Positions 25,421-34,066 of a stretch of 48,825 bases of DNA are shown one piece after another (the first letter of the stretch is position 1; each line of letters opens with the position of its first letter). The notes under the pieces are model-generated. The model did no database searches and was not told the origin of the DNA. It saw nothing but the letters and a program-made list of their open reading frames with translations. The stretch is from Campylobacterales bacterium. GTDB taxonomy: Bacteria; Campylobacterota; Campylobacteria; Campylobacterales; Sulfurimonadaceae. The position numbers and the translations under genes were made by a program. The stretch covers positions 1 through 48,825 of the forward strand of contig JAPLGN010000021.1 in the NCBI GenBank assembly GCA_026390135.1. Direction: 5' to 3'.

Positions 25421-26992
25421 TTATCGTGCAAACTCTATCGTGCGACTCTCTCGGATTACATTCACTTTTATTTCACCTGGAAATTGTACTTTTTGCGTAA
25501 TTTCATCCGCAATTTCTCGTGCCAGCAATGCACTCTCATCATCATTGATACTCATTGCGTTAACAATAACCCTCACTTCACGTCCCGCATTAATTGCATA
25601 AGCTTGTTTAACACCATATTTTGCAGTTGCAATCTCTTCGATTTCACTTACTCGGCGTAAAAAACTCTCTAGTACTTCACGTCGCGCTCCCGGACGTGCT
25701 GCTGAAAGAGTATCTGCTGCACATACACATGCACACTCGACACTTTTTATCTCTTCTTGACCATGATGAGCATAAATTGCGTTAATCACCACAGGATCTT
25801 CACCTAGACGTCGGCATACTTCTACCCCCAAATCAACATGATTACCACCTGCACTCTCTTGAGTCAGTGATTTTCCAATATCATGAAGCAATCCTGCTCG
25901 CTTGGCAAGGCGGACATCCCCACCCATTTCTGACGCCATTAAGCCAGCCAAATGGGCAACTTCAAGAGTATGCGCCAAAGCATTTTGTCCATAACTTGCA
26001 CGATAACGAAGTCGTCCCACTAATCGACAAAGTTCTGGATGCATAACCCCCAAACCTAAATCAAAGACAATCTCTTCACCCTCTGACAAAATGGCTTCTT
26101 CAAAATCATCTACAACTTTTTGGTAAATCTCCTCAATTCGTGCTGGTTGAATCCGTCCATCTTCAATAAGAAGCTGAATCGTTTTTGTAGCAATCGCACG
26201 ACGATAAAGATTAAATGAGCTTACAATAATAGTATTGGGAGTCTCATCGATTATAATATCAACACCTGTCACCATTTCTATGGCTTTAATATTACGCCCT
26301 TCTTTACCAATAATGCGCCCTTTTAGCTCATCACTTTCCAAGTGTATCACACTGATAAGCCGTTCTGAGGCAAATTCACCGGCAAATCGTGATGTTGCTT
26401 GTCCCAAAATATAATCGGCTTTGCGCTTGAGTTGATCTTTAGTTTGTTCTTCAAGTTGACGCGTTAATCGTCCCAATTCCAATCGGGAATCATTACGCAC
26501 TTGTTCGAGCAATAATGCTTTGGCTTCTTGTACAGAAAGAGCACAACGCCCCTCTAATACAGAAGAAACTTGTTGTGTTTTTTGGTGATATTCTTCTTTT
26601 AATTTCTCTAAAGCACGCTCGCTGCGTTCCAGATTCAATCGTGTGTTTTCGATTCCACTGCGTAAAGCGCTTATCGCACTCGACTCAGCAAGACGAAATG
26701 CCTCAAAATCACTTTGCAATTGAAGCACATGTGCTTCTTGAATACTCAAATCATTTTTGGCACGGTTGTACACTTCGTCATATTTACGGATAGCTTCTTT
26801 TTCAATCTCATTCGATCTTGACGTTGCACGTAACAGTAAATTTTGCGCTTCTGACTCTATTGCATTTGCTTTTGCTCGCGCTTGCGTTTCATAATGTTCG
26901 AAACTAGAGAGTGATATTTTTCTTGAAATTAAAAATCCGACTATCCCGCTTAAAGTGGCTATGCCACTGCCTATGAGCAGGCTGTTTAACAT
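25421..26992 (-). CDS. rny: ribonuclease Y
   Basis: Membrane-anchored endoribonuclease that starts mRNA decay. The 523 residues follow the family plan: N-terminal membrane helix (about 4-23), long coiled coil (about 30-195), KH domain with GRIIGKEGRN at 225-234, and HD domain with His370-Asp371 in LLHDIGKS. The C-terminus ends with VNVIRESRTIEFAR as in the family. The start codon lies 89 bases inside the 5-formyl-THF cyclo-ligase gene; the membrane helix supports this start. Confidence 0.95.
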   Translation of the reverse strand: MLNSLLIGSGIATLSGIVGFLISRKISLSSFEHYETQARAKANAIESEAQNLLLRATSRSNEIEKEAIRKYDEVYNRAKNDLSIQEAHVLQLQSDFEAFRLAESSAISALRSGIENTRLNLERSERALEKLKEEYHQKTQQVSSVLEGRCALSVQEAKALLLEQVRNDSRLELGRLTRQLEEQTKDQLKRKADYILGQATSRFAGEFASERLISVIHLESDELKGRIIGKEGRNIKAIEMVTGVDIIIDETPNTIIVSSFNLYRRAIATKTIQLLIEDGRIQPARIEEIYQKVVDDFEEAILSEGEEIVFDLGLGVMHPELCRLVGRLRYRASYGQNALAHTLEVAHLAGLMASEMGGDVRLAKRAGLLHDIGKSLTQESAGGNHVDLGVEVCRRLGEDPVVINAIYAHHGQEEIKSVECACVCAADTLSAARPGARREVLESFLRRVSEIEEIATAKYGVKQAYAINAGREVRVIVNAMSINDDESALLAREIADEITQKVQFPGEIKVNVIRESRTIEFAR

Positions 26993-27542
26993 GAAAATCC
27001 TTCATTCTACGCACCCCATCAGGTGTGATCAGCAGATCGCCTTGTATATCATAATCATCACACAACGGTAATGCAGTATAACAACGACATGACTGTACAA
27101 AAATTGTTAACGGTTTGCGTTTCAGTGTGGGAAAAAAACGATCATACATACCTTTGCCAAAACCAATTCGGCGTCCAGCTCCATCCACACCCACGACGGG
27201 GACAATAGCAATATCAATTAATTTTATATTTAAGTTTGAAATCCGAGGTTCATAAATCCCGAAGGCTTTACGCTCCAACGGCAACCTTAATGGTACCATT
27301 TTGAAACTGACGTCATCCATAAACGGTAAATATAATGATTTTTTAGAGCGTAACGCCAAAATAGTACGACGAATGTCCGCTTCAAAACCAAAAGGCCAAT
27401 AAAATAAAATTCGCTTCGATGTGTTATGGCGTAAGAATTTTAAAAGATAATGATTAATACGCGAATCACGATATAATTTACCGGTTTTTGGAAGATTTCT
27501 TTGTTGTTTTAAACATTGGTCACGAAAATCATTTTTGGTCAC
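26904..27542 (-). CDS. 5-formyltetrahydrofolate cyclo-ligase
   Basis: Converts 5-formyl-THF to 5,10-methenyl-THF with ATP. The 212 residues include RDSRIN near 26, PVVGVDGAGRRIGFGKGMYDRFF (about 115-137) with the ATP/folate loop, and the usual end ITPDGVRRMKDF. After that point a 29-residue basic tail continues and overlaps rny out of frame by 89 bases; family members normally stop near the DGVRR motif. The start is GTG with AAAGG 7 bases upstream. The order 5FTHF-rny matches my recollection of C. jejuni. Confidence 0.88.
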   Translation of the reverse strand: MTKNDFRDQCLKQQRNLPKTGKLYRDSRINHYLLKFLRHNTSKRILFYWPFGFEADIRRTILALRSKKSLYLPFMDDVSFKMVPLRLPLERKAFGIYEPRISNLNIKLIDIAIVPVVGVDGAGRRIGFGKGMYDRFFPTLKRKPLTIFVQSCRCYTALPLCDDYDIQGDLLITPDGVRRMKDFHVKQPAHRQWHSHFKRDSRIFNFKKNITL

Positions 27543-27559
27543 TTCTAAACCTTTTTCGA

Positions 27560-27565
27560 TATAAT
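27560..27565 (+). promoter_or_regulatory. -10 box of the tlpA-ftsY-radA string
   Basis: TATAAT in TTTTTCGATATAATC, 39 bases before the ATG at 27599. Confidence 0.5.
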
Positions 27566-27598
27566 CATCATATTCTAGCCAATTTACAAAGGTTATCC

Positions 27599-28147
27599 AT
27601 GCGTTTTTCTACTTTTTTTATCTCTTTAGTTTCTGCAATGCTCCTCTTTACCGGATGTAATGACAACTCACCCGAAGAATCGATGGTTTCAACTGCCACA
27701 TTCAGTCTACTCGATACACAAGGAAAATCCTACAGTGTTGAAAAACAGGGAAATAATTTCACTCTCAATGATAGTAAAGGCAAAGTTGTCCTTTTTGATA
27801 TTTTTGCTACGTGGTGCCCACCATGTCGTGCAGAAGTATCTCATTTAGGTAATTTACAAAAAAAATATGGCGATGATTTAATTGTTATGGGTATTACAAT
27901 AGAAGATGATGTCTCCAACAATGATCTTGAAAAATTCAAAGAAAAATACAGTGGGCGATATCTCATCTCCAACAAAGCTCAAAACCAAGATCTTGCACGT
28001 GCCATAGCATCTACAATCGGTGTAGGGCAACAGTTTCCCATCCCTCTTATGATTTTATATAAAGATGGCAAATACATCACGCACTATTCAGGGGCAACTC
28101 CTGAAGAAATGATAGACAGTGATATTGCCCAAGCATTAGGTAAATAA
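27599..28147 (+). CDS. TlpA/ResA-like thioredoxin lipoprotein
   Basis: A 182-residue membrane-anchored periplasmic thiol-disulfide protein. A lipobox LFTGC at about residues 16-20 marks signal peptidase II cleavage. The thioredoxin domain has WCPPC (about residue 70) and a cis-proline in QFPIPLMIL. The ATG at 27599 gives the lipoprotein signal with AAAGG upstream; a longer reading from 27488 would run through the divergent promoter. It is followed after two bases by ftsY. A similar gene precedes ftsY in C. jejuni as I recall it. Confidence 0.88.
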   Translation: MRFSTFFISLVSAMLLFTGCNDNSPEESMVSTATFSLLDTQGKSYSVEKQGNNFTLNDSKGKVVLFDIFATWCPPCRAEVSHLGNLQKKYGDDLIVMGITIEDDVSNNDLEKFKEKYSGRYLISNKAQNQDLARAIASTIGVGQQFPIPLMILYKDGKYITHYSGATPEEMIDSDIAQALGK

Positions 28148-28149
28148 CG

Positions 28150-29037
28150 ATGTTCAGTTTCATAAAAAAAGGGTTACAAAAAACCATTGAAGCGATAAGT
28201 GCTATCGTCCCTGAAAAAAAGTTCACAATAACAAAAGATGAACTCGAAAACATTCTACTCGAAGCGGATGTCGAATATGATCTCGTCGAAATAATTTTGC
28301 GTGAACTTTATCAAAATGACGTAACCCGTGAGCAATTACGCTCCAAGCTGCTCGCAACCTTAAACTTTGCACAAAATTCCCTTCCAGATAATCCCAACAA
28401 ACCTACTGTTACCCTCATCATCGGAGTCAACGGTGCCGGAAAAACGACAACGATTGCAAAACTTGCACAACATCATCTCAACAACGGCGAACGCGTCATC
28501 CTAGGAGCCGGAGACACCTTCCGTGCCGCTGCCATCGAACAGCTTACCCGCTGGGCAGACAAACTCGAAATCCCTATCATATCCTCCCGTCAAGGTCACG
28601 ACCCCAGTGCCGTTGCCTACGACACCATCGAATCGGCTAAAGCACGAGGATTTGAACAAGTCATCATCGACACCGCCGGACGCCTCCATACCCAAACCAA
28701 CCTCGGCAATGAGCTGAAAAAAATCGTCCGTATCTGTGACAAAGCCCATACAGGAGCACCACACCGTAAAATCCTCATCCTCGATGGAACACAAGGAAGC
28801 TCCGCCATCGCCCAAGCCAAAGCATTTAACGAAATGATCGGAATCGATGGAATTATCATCACAAAACTTGACGGTACTGCTAAAGGCGGATCTGTGTTCA
28901 GTATCGCCTACGCGCTTGAGCTCCCGATTCTCTTCATCGGTGTAGGTGAACAACCGGAACATTTGATACCGTTTAACAAATATGAATTTGTGGACGGGAT
29001 TTTGGATGCGATTTATGGAGAAGAAACTCAAAAATAA
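28150..29037 (+). CDS. ftsY: signal recognition particle receptor FtsY
   Basis: GTPase that docks SRP-ribosome complexes to the SecYEG translocon. The 295 residues comprise only the N and G domains (NG form, no acidic A domain): four-helix N domain (1-80), P-loop GVNGAGKTTT (92-101), GAGDTFRAAAIEQL, VIIDTAGRLHTQTNL, TKLDGTAKGG and the end motif FIGVGEQPEHLIPFN. Base composition is more GC-rich between about 28370 and 28860 than in its neighbours. The stop overlaps the radA start by one base. Confidence 0.96.
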   Translation: MFSFIKKGLQKTIEAISAIVPEKKFTITKDELENILLEADVEYDLVEIILRELYQNDVTREQLRSKLLATLNFAQNSLPDNPNKPTVTLIIGVNGAGKTTTIAKLAQHHLNNGERVILGAGDTFRAAAIEQLTRWADKLEIPIISSRQGHDPSAVAYDTIESAKARGFEQVIIDTAGRLHTQTNLGNELKKIVRICDKAHTGAPHRKILILDGTQGSSAIAQAKAFNEMIGIDGIIITKLDGTAKGGSVFSIAYALELPILFIGVGEQPEHLIPFNKYEFVDGILDAIYGEETQK

Positions 29038-30389
29038 TGGCAAAGAAAAAAACAACACTCTTCGAATGTCAGCACTGCGGCTTTACCACCCCTAAATGGA
29101 TGGGAAAATGTACCAACTGCGGAGGATGGGACAGTTTTGTTGAGCTAAATGAACAGCAGCAAGATATTATTAAAATCACTTCTTCATCTTCACCCTCAGA
29201 TGCCTCCAAAGCCAAAGAGATTACTAAAATCCAAGAAGAGACCACAGAGCGTTACAGCAGTGATGATGCCGAGCTTGATATGGTTCTTGGTGGCGGGATT
29301 GTTCCGGGTTCGCTGGTGCTTATCGGCGGAAGTCCCGGAGTTGGGAAATCGACGCTATTACTCAAAATCGGTTCAAATCTTGCTCGTCAAAATAAGAATG
29401 TATTGTATGTATCAGGAGAAGAGAGTGAGGGACAGATCAAACTGCGCGCCAATCGTTTGGGTGCGAATGTCGATAATCTCTACCTTCTTGCTGAGATACG
29501 ACTGGAACAAGTACTCAGTGAACTCCACGAGCGCAGCTATGAATGTATCATCATTGACTCCATCCAAACTCTCTATTCCGAGTCAATAGCGTCTGCTCCC
29601 GGGTCCGTGACTCAAGTTCGCCAAATTACGTTTGATTTGATGCGTATTGCCAAAGAACGTCGTATCGCAATCTTTATTATCGGACACATTACCAAAGAAG
29701 GTTCCATTGCAGGTCCTCGCGTCTTGGAGCATATGGTAGATGTTGTCTTGTATTTTGAAGGAGACAGCGGTCATGAACTGCGTATTTTACGTGGATTTAA
29801 AAACCGTTTTGGACCCACGAGTGAGATAGGGGTATTTGAAATGCGTTCAGAAGGGTTAATGTCTGCAAAGGACTTGTCTTCACGCTTTTTCAATCGTAAC
29901 AAATCTCAAAGCGGATCTGCTTTAACGGTGATTATGGAGGGATCTCGTCCTATTGTCTTGGAAGTACAAGCGCTGGTTAGCGATACTCATGCCCCTAATC
30001 CAAAACGCCAGGCAACGGGGTTTGATAATAATCGTCTTAATATGCTTTTAGCGTTACTTGAGCGTAAACTCGAAATCCCTCTCAACAGCTATGATGTTTT
30101 TGTCAACATCACCGGTGGTATCAAGATCACTGAAACCTCTGCCGATTTAGCCATCCTAGCCGCCATCATCAGTAGTTTTCGTAACCGTTCTATTTCCAAA
30201 GAGACGGTATTTATCGGTGAAGTCTCACTCGTAGGGGATATTCGTGAAGTCTATCAGCTTGATCAGCGTCTCAAAGAAGCACATTCACAGCAGATTACAA
30301 AAGCACTAATCCCGAAAAAACCGCTCGAAAAAACAGCCATTAAATGCTACGAAATTGACGAAGTCAGTAAGCTATTGGAGTGGTTTTAA
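29037..30389 (+). CDS. radA: DNA repair protein RadA
   Basis: DnaB-like branch-migration helicase in recombination. The 450 residues begin with a C4 zinc finger (Cys11, Cys14, Cys25, Cys28). The RecA core follows with P-loop GGSPGVGKST (97-106), the IIDSIQTLYS Walker B region and the RadA signature KNRFG, and then the Lon-protease-like C-terminal domain (LLALLERKLEIPLNSYDVFVN region onward). It shares one base with ftsY. Confidence 0.96.
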   Translation: MAKKKTTLFECQHCGFTTPKWMGKCTNCGGWDSFVELNEQQQDIIKITSSSSPSDASKAKEITKIQEETTERYSSDDAELDMVLGGGIVPGSLVLIGGSPGVGKSTLLLKIGSNLARQNKNVLYVSGEESEGQIKLRANRLGANVDNLYLLAEIRLEQVLSELHERSYECIIIDSIQTLYSESIASAPGSVTQVRQITFDLMRIAKERRIAIFIIGHITKEGSIAGPRVLEHMVDVVLYFEGDSGHELRILRGFKNRFGPTSEIGVFEMRSEGLMSAKDLSSRFFNRNKSQSGSALTVIMEGSRPIVLEVQALVSDTHAPNPKRQATGFDNNRLNMLLALLERKLEIPLNSYDVFVNITGGIKITETSADLAILAAIISSFRNRSISKETVFIGEVSLVGDIREVYQLDQRLKEAHSQQITKALIPKKPLEKTAIKCYEIDEVSKLLEWF

Positions 30390-30400
30390 CGCTTCTGAGC

Positions 30401-30406
30401 TATAAT
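30401..30406 (+). promoter_or_regulatory. -10 box of the small Cys-rich gene-carbonic anhydrase pair
   Basis: TATAAT in GAGCTATAATAAGCC, 34 bases before the ATG at 30435. Confidence 0.5.
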
Positions 30407-30434
30407 AAGCCTATTAAACTAAAGGACATTTACC

Positions 30435-30707
30435 ATGACAGAATGCTCTATTATTGCAGATCATAAATCCGAAGAACGATACACTAAGCTTTCACTTGCT
30501 TATTCTACAGAGCAAGAAAAAGAACAAATTGAAGAAGCCATTCAACAATGTACTACGGAATGTTCTATTCAACCCCTTATTTATGGCGGAGATGTAACCG
30601 GTGGAAAAAAAATGATTACCATCGAATACCATGATGATTGTGATCGAGAGGGAGGAGCTGTCTATGAAAAGATTCTATGCACTCTTGGAATCAAAGAATG
30701 TCATTAA
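30435..30707 (+). CDS. small cysteine-rich protein of unknown function
   Basis: A 90-residue cytoplasmic protein that I do not recognise. It has six cysteines (4, 39, 43, 69, 82, 89), and the peptide TECSI occurs twice (2-6 and 41-45). The predicted beta-alpha-beta pattern (KLSLAYS, helix 25-39, IQPLIYGGD, KMITIEYHD) resembles a small ferredoxin-like fold. AAAGGA precedes the ATG, and the gene has its own promoter. It overlaps the carbonic anhydrase gene by 31 bases if that starts at 30677, so the two are translationally linked. A role in metal or thiol handling for the anhydrase is only a guess. Confidence 0.7.
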   Translation: MTECSIIADHKSEERYTKLSLAYSTEQEKEQIEEAIQQCTTECSIQPLIYGGDVTGGKKMITIEYHDDCDREGGAVYEKILCTLGIKECH

Positions 30708-31378
30708 GCCGTAACAGTTCGGATAAAAGTGCCCAACTTCTTCAGGAATTTGTAAAAGGAAATGAAACATTTCAACAAACTTATTTCAAAAAACATGAGA
30801 AACAGCTACTTAATCTCGTCCAAAATGGGCAAACTCCTCGTGCCTTATTTATTGGATGTTCTGATTCGCGGGTTATCCCCGATTTGATCGTACAAACTCA
30901 TCCGGGAGATTTGTTCGTTGTTCGCAATGTAGGAAATTTTGTTGCTCCCTATAAACCTGATGAAGATTTTCACTCAACCGCTGCCGGAATCGAATATGCT
31001 GTTGCCATTTTGGAGGTTTCAGAGATTATTATTTGTGGACATTCTCACTGTGGAGCGATTGAGGCACTTTACAATCCTACGTGTAACATGTCCATGGTTC
31101 ATACCGCAAAATGGCTAACATTGGGAGAAAAAGCAAAATCTATGGCAATGATAGCGCTAGGGGAAAATGCCCCTCGCGAGGAATTACTTCGCGCAACAGA
31201 ACAACTTTCCGTTGTGACCCAAATTGAGAATTTACTTACGTATCCATATGTGAAAAAATTAGCAGAAGAAGAAAAACTCTTTATTCATGGCTGGTATTAT
31301 GACATCGAAACGGGTGCCATAGAATATTATGATCCTGAATTATTTCAGTTTCGCCCACTCAGTGAGCTTGGAGAATAA
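30677..31378 (+). CDS. beta-carbonic anhydrase
   Basis: Interconverts CO2 and bicarbonate. The zinc ligands are Cys61 (GCSDSR, with the Asp63-Arg65 dyad), His122 and Cys125 (CGHSHCGA), and RNVGNFVAP and AAGIEYAVAILEV match the family. Length is 233 residues from ATG 30677; an alternative ATG at 30698 would remove seven residues and also has a GGA nearby. It is co-transcribed with the small cysteine-rich gene. In an autotrophic sulfur oxidiser it would supply CO2 or bicarbonate for the reductive TCA cycle and carboxylases. Confidence 0.92.
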   Translation: MHSWNQRMSLSRNSSDKSAQLLQEFVKGNETFQQTYFKKHEKQLLNLVQNGQTPRALFIGCSDSRVIPDLIVQTHPGDLFVVRNVGNFVAPYKPDEDFHSTAAGIEYAVAILEVSEIIICGHSHCGAIEALYNPTCNMSMVHTAKWLTLGEKAKSMAMIALGENAPREELLRATEQLSVVTQIENLLTYPYVKKLAEEEKLFIHGWYYDIETGAIEYYDPELFQFRPLSELGE

Positions 31379-31408
31379 TTTTCTTCATCTTACCCGAAGT
31401 AGACTTTT

Positions 31409-31436
31409 CCGCATATGCGGGAATAACAAATTTTTT
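31409..31436 (+). terminator. terminator after carbonic anhydrase
   Basis: The perfect palindrome CCGCATATGCGG (31409-31420) is followed by GAATAACAAA and a run of six T (31431-31436). The sequence TTCCGC...GCGGGAATAAC looks like a decayed relative of the repeat at 4904-4926. It lies between convergent genes. Confidence 0.5.
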
Positions 31437-32229
31437 ACCAATCCAAATACAAAAATAATGATGACATAAAATAGTTAGCGATGAAAATAGCTACTGCTGA
31501 ATAGACAACCGCATAAATCGTTGACTGTCCTACCCCTCGAGCTCCACCACTTGTGTGATATCCAATATAACTTCCAATTGTACTTACAATCCACCCAAAT
31601 ACCGCGGCTTTAATAACTCCTGCCATAATGTCTTTAAGCTCACCAAAACGCATTACTGTCTCTTGGTACGCAATAGGATTTATTCCAAGCGCACCCGTTG
31701 AAATAAAATACGCAGATGAAATTGCAACAAAGTCAAACCATATAACGAGCAAGGGGAGAGAAATAACAGTTGCAACAATTCTTGGCACTAATAAATACTC
31801 TTTCGAATCCACCCCTAAAATATCAATTGCATCAATTTGTTCGCTTACTTTCATCGTACCAAGCTCTGCAGCCATCGCACTAATAGAGCGAGAAATAAGC
31901 ATCAATGAGGCAAATACAGGTCCGAGTTCTTTGGTGATTGAGAGAAAAATCGTGTAACCGATAAAACTCTCAATACCAAATTGGTGAAATCCGCTGTACA
32001 ACTGAATTGCTTCGACCATTCCCGTAAACAATCCAGTAAGAGTTACAACACCCACACAGCCAAGTCCAATAATATCTATTTGGGTCAATAAAATCGTTGG
32101 TCGTTTAAAAACTTTTGGATAAAGACGAAACAGTCTAATCTGAAACAAAATAAACACACCAAAACGCTCAAGACTCTCAAATATATTTAAAAAAGGACGT
32201 CCAATAAATCCTAAAATTGACTCAATCAT
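31435..32229 (-). CDS. mlaE: MlaE-family ABC transporter permease
   Basis: A 264-residue inner-membrane permease of the Mla phospholipid/organic solvent transport type, with about six hydrophobic segments. The conserved features are the N-terminal amphipathic region, GLFTGMVEAIQLYSGFHQFG, the ELGPVFASLMLISRSISAMAAELGTMKVSEQIDAI block and SGGARGVGQSTIYAVV near the C-terminus. No ATPase or MCE gene is adjacent on this side, so its partners lie elsewhere. It is convergent with the carbonic anhydrase gene. Confidence 0.9.
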   Translation of the reverse strand: MIESILGFIGRPFLNIFESLERFGVFILFQIRLFRLYPKVFKRPTILLTQIDIIGLGCVGVVTLTGLFTGMVEAIQLYSGFHQFGIESFIGYTIFLSITKELGPVFASLMLISRSISAMAAELGTMKVSEQIDAIDILGVDSKEYLLVPRIVATVISLPLLVIWFDFVAISSAYFISTGALGINPIAYQETVMRFGELKDIMAGVIKAAVFGWIVSTIGSYIGYHTSGGARGVGQSTIYAVVYSAVAIFIANYFMSSLFLYLDW

Positions 32230-32294
32230 ACTCTAAACCCCGCTTTACTCTCACAAGTTTACTCAAATCGGGACAAATTTCAAAGGTTTCAAGA

Positions 32295-32300
32295 TACAAT
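32295..32300 (+). promoter_or_regulatory. -10 box of fliL
   Basis: TACAAT in AAGATACAATAAAG, 38 bases before the fliL start. Confidence 0.35.
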
Positions 32301-32332
32301 AAAGAAAATATTTACTTTCATAGGAATAACGG

Positions 32333-32911
32333 ATGGCTGAAAAAGACAAAGGACACCAAGAAGAAGAACTACCAGAAGGTGGTGAAAAGAAAAAATCGGG
32401 TAATTTACTCCTGATTATTATCATTGCAGTTTTATTTTTGATCATTATTATTGGTGGAATTATCACCTTTATGATGATGGGAAGCCATGAAGAAGAAGCA
32501 GGTGCAGCTAAAACTGCAAAAGAAGCTTCTGCTCACGGCGATGAAAAAGCTGCCGAAGCAGGAGCTCCAGCTGCAGTAAGTGAAGGGCATAACGGTTCTT
32601 TAACCGAAGTTGGTATTATGTTCCCACTTGATCTTTTCACTGTAAATCTTCTCTCCGAAAGTGGTAGACGCTATTTAAAAGTGGAAATGAACCTTGAGCT
32701 CGAAGGTGAAGAATTAGCCATAGAACTTGAAAAGAAAAAACCGGTATTACGCGATGTTATTATTCGAATTCTCTCTTCTAAATCTCTCGAAGAGATTTCA
32801 ACGGCAAAAGGGAAAGAGACACTCAAAGAGCAAATTGTCTCAGAACTTAACACCAGAGTCAAAGACGGTAAAATTAAAAATGTTTACTTCGTTGATTTTG
32901 TCGTCCAATAA
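32333..32911 (+). CDS. fliL: flagellar basal-body protein FliL
   Basis: Inner-membrane protein that surrounds the stator and supports motor torque. The 192 residues have a charged cytoplasmic start (1-22), one membrane helix (about 24-50), an Ala/Glu-rich periplasmic linker (52-85) and the FliL domain with PLDLFTVNLLSESGRRYLKV and LRDVIIRILSSKSLEEI. TAGGA precedes the ATG. acpS follows after 6 bases, the same pair as I recall in C. jejuni. Confidence 0.92.
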   Translation: MAEKDKGHQEEELPEGGEKKKSGNLLLIIIIAVLFLIIIIGGIITFMMMGSHEEEAGAAKTAKEASAHGDEKAAEAGAPAAVSEGHNGSLTEVGIMFPLDLFTVNLLSESGRRYLKVEMNLELEGEELAIELEKKKPVLRDVIIRILSSKSLEEISTAKGKETLKEQIVSELNTRVKDGKIKNVYFVDFVVQ

Positions 32912-32917
32912 CGGCGT

Positions 32918-33262
32918 ATGATAGGAATTGATCTCATTAAAATTGATCGGATGAAACGTCTCATGGAGCGTTTCGGCGATCATGGATTATCCAAGTTTTT
33001 ATCCCCAGAAGAAATTTCTCTTGCCAAAAGCTACTCTACAGCCGCAGGATTTTGGGCAGCAAAAGAAGCGTGTTCAAAAGCTCTTGGATGCGGGATTGGA
33101 CATGAATGTGGATTTCACGATATAATTCTCTCCAAATCACCCAAAGGTGCTCCTCAAATTGCTTTATCTTCTAAAGTAAAAGATGCGTTTACCATCACCA
33201 GCACCTCTGTGTCCATTACCCACGATGGTGACTACGCCATTGCTGTCGTGGCATTACAATAA
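32918..33262 (+). CDS. acpS: holo-[acyl-carrier-protein] synthase
   Basis: Attaches 4'-phosphopantetheine from CoA to acyl carrier protein. The 114 residues carry the two family motifs, GIDLIKI with Asp5 and FWAAKEACSKALG with Glu50, and SITHDGDYAIAVV at the end. It is positioned directly after fliL with a weak ribosome-binding site, consistent with translational coupling. Confidence 0.95.
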   Translation: MIGIDLIKIDRMKRLMERFGDHGLSKFLSPEEISLAKSYSTAAGFWAAKEACSKALGCGIGHECGFHDIILSKSPKGAPQIALSSKVKDAFTITSTSVSITHDGDYAIAVVALQ

Positions 33263-33277
33263 AACCAAAGGAAAAAT

Positions 33278-33820
33278 ATGCGCAATAACGCTCAATGTGA
33301 ACTCTGTGGATCAACAGAAAATTTAGAACTTTTAAATATCGGGGATGGAAGTGACGAACAGTCTCTCACTCTTTGTGAAACATGCCGTACACAAATTGCT
33401 AATCCACAAACTCTGGATGCAACTCACTGGCGCTGTTTAAATGATTCGATGTGGAGTGAAACCCCTGCTGTTGCTGTCATGTCATACCGTCTACTTAAGG
33501 CGCTTGGTGAATCAGATTTAGTTGATATGATGTATCTCGAAGACGATGTCAAAACATGGGCAGATTCTGGTATGTTAAAAGTAGCTCAAGAAGCAAGTGA
33601 TGGTGCAGTTATTCACCGTGATAGCAATGGAACAATACTTCTCCAAGGAGATACCGTCACTCTTATCAAAGATTTAGAAGTTAAAGGGGCAGGATTTACC
33701 GCCAAACGTGGAACCATTGTTAAAAATATCCACCTTACTGATGATGCTAAATTCATCGAAGGCAAAATTAACGGTACACAAATCGTCCTCGTTGCCGAAT
33801 ACATGAAGAAAAGTAATTAA
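33278..33820 (+). CDS. PhnA/YjdM-like zinc-ribbon protein
   Basis: A 180-residue protein of the PhnA (YjdM) family. An N-terminal zinc ribbon has Cys7, Cys10, Cys33 and Cys36 (CELC...CETC). The C-terminal SH3-like domain shows DSNGTILLQGDTVTLIKDLEVKG and RGTIVKNIHLTDD. Despite the old name, the family is not shown to degrade phosphonoacetate in general. AAAGGAAAAAT lies before the ATG. A strong hairpin follows. Confidence 0.88.
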   Translation: MRNNAQCELCGSTENLELLNIGDGSDEQSLTLCETCRTQIANPQTLDATHWRCLNDSMWSETPAVAVMSYRLLKALGESDLVDMMYLEDDVKTWADSGMLKVAQEASDGAVIHRDSNGTILLQGDTVTLIKDLEVKGAGFTAKRGTIVKNIHLTDDAKFIEGKINGTQIVLVAEYMKKSN

Positions 33821-33828
33821 CGACTAAA

Positions 33829-33855
33829 AAGCTTTTAGAATCACACTAAAAGCTT
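33829..33855. terminator. bidirectional terminator
   Basis: AAGCTTTTAG (33829-33838) and CTAAAAGCTT (33846-33855) form a perfect 10-bp inverted repeat with a 7-base loop between the convergent PhnA-like and thiS genes. Confidence 0.7.
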
Positions 33856-33856
33856 C

Positions 33857-34057
33857 TCACCCTCCGCCTACAAAATCAAGCAGCTCAATAGTATCACCAT
33901 CGTTCAATAGAGCACTCTTCCACGCATCTTTCTTAACAATCTGCATATTAACCGCTGCTGCCATGACACGTTCTTCTAGCCCTAATGTATGAATGACGTC
34001 ATATAATGATGCACCCTCGTTCATTTCTCTATTTTCACCGTTTACTTTTATATTCAT
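33857..34057 (-). CDS. thiS: sulfur carrier protein ThiS-like
   Basis: A 66-residue ubiquitin-like sulfur carrier for thiazole synthesis in thiamine production. It begins MNIKVNGE, has the beta-grasp pattern and ends in Gly-Gly-Gly, the C-terminal glycine being thiocarboxylated by an E1-like enzyme. The extra glycine and the SLYDVIHTLGL helix fit ThiS, but MoaD-like or other small carriers cannot be ruled out. It is the last gene of a minus string that begins with a molybdopterin enzyme; no thiG, thiF or moa gene is adjacent. AGGGGA precedes the ATG. Confidence 0.85.
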   Translation of the reverse strand: MNIKVNGENREMNEGASLYDVIHTLGLEERVMAAAVNMQIVKKDAWKSALLNDGDTIELLDFVGGG

Positions 34058-34066
34058 ATTTTCCCC

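Noticed and set aside
28501-29058. 185-codon minus-strand open frame inside ftsY
   Set aside because: Antisense to the FtsY GTPase domain in a locally GC-rich stretch where stop codons are rarer; no homology recognised.
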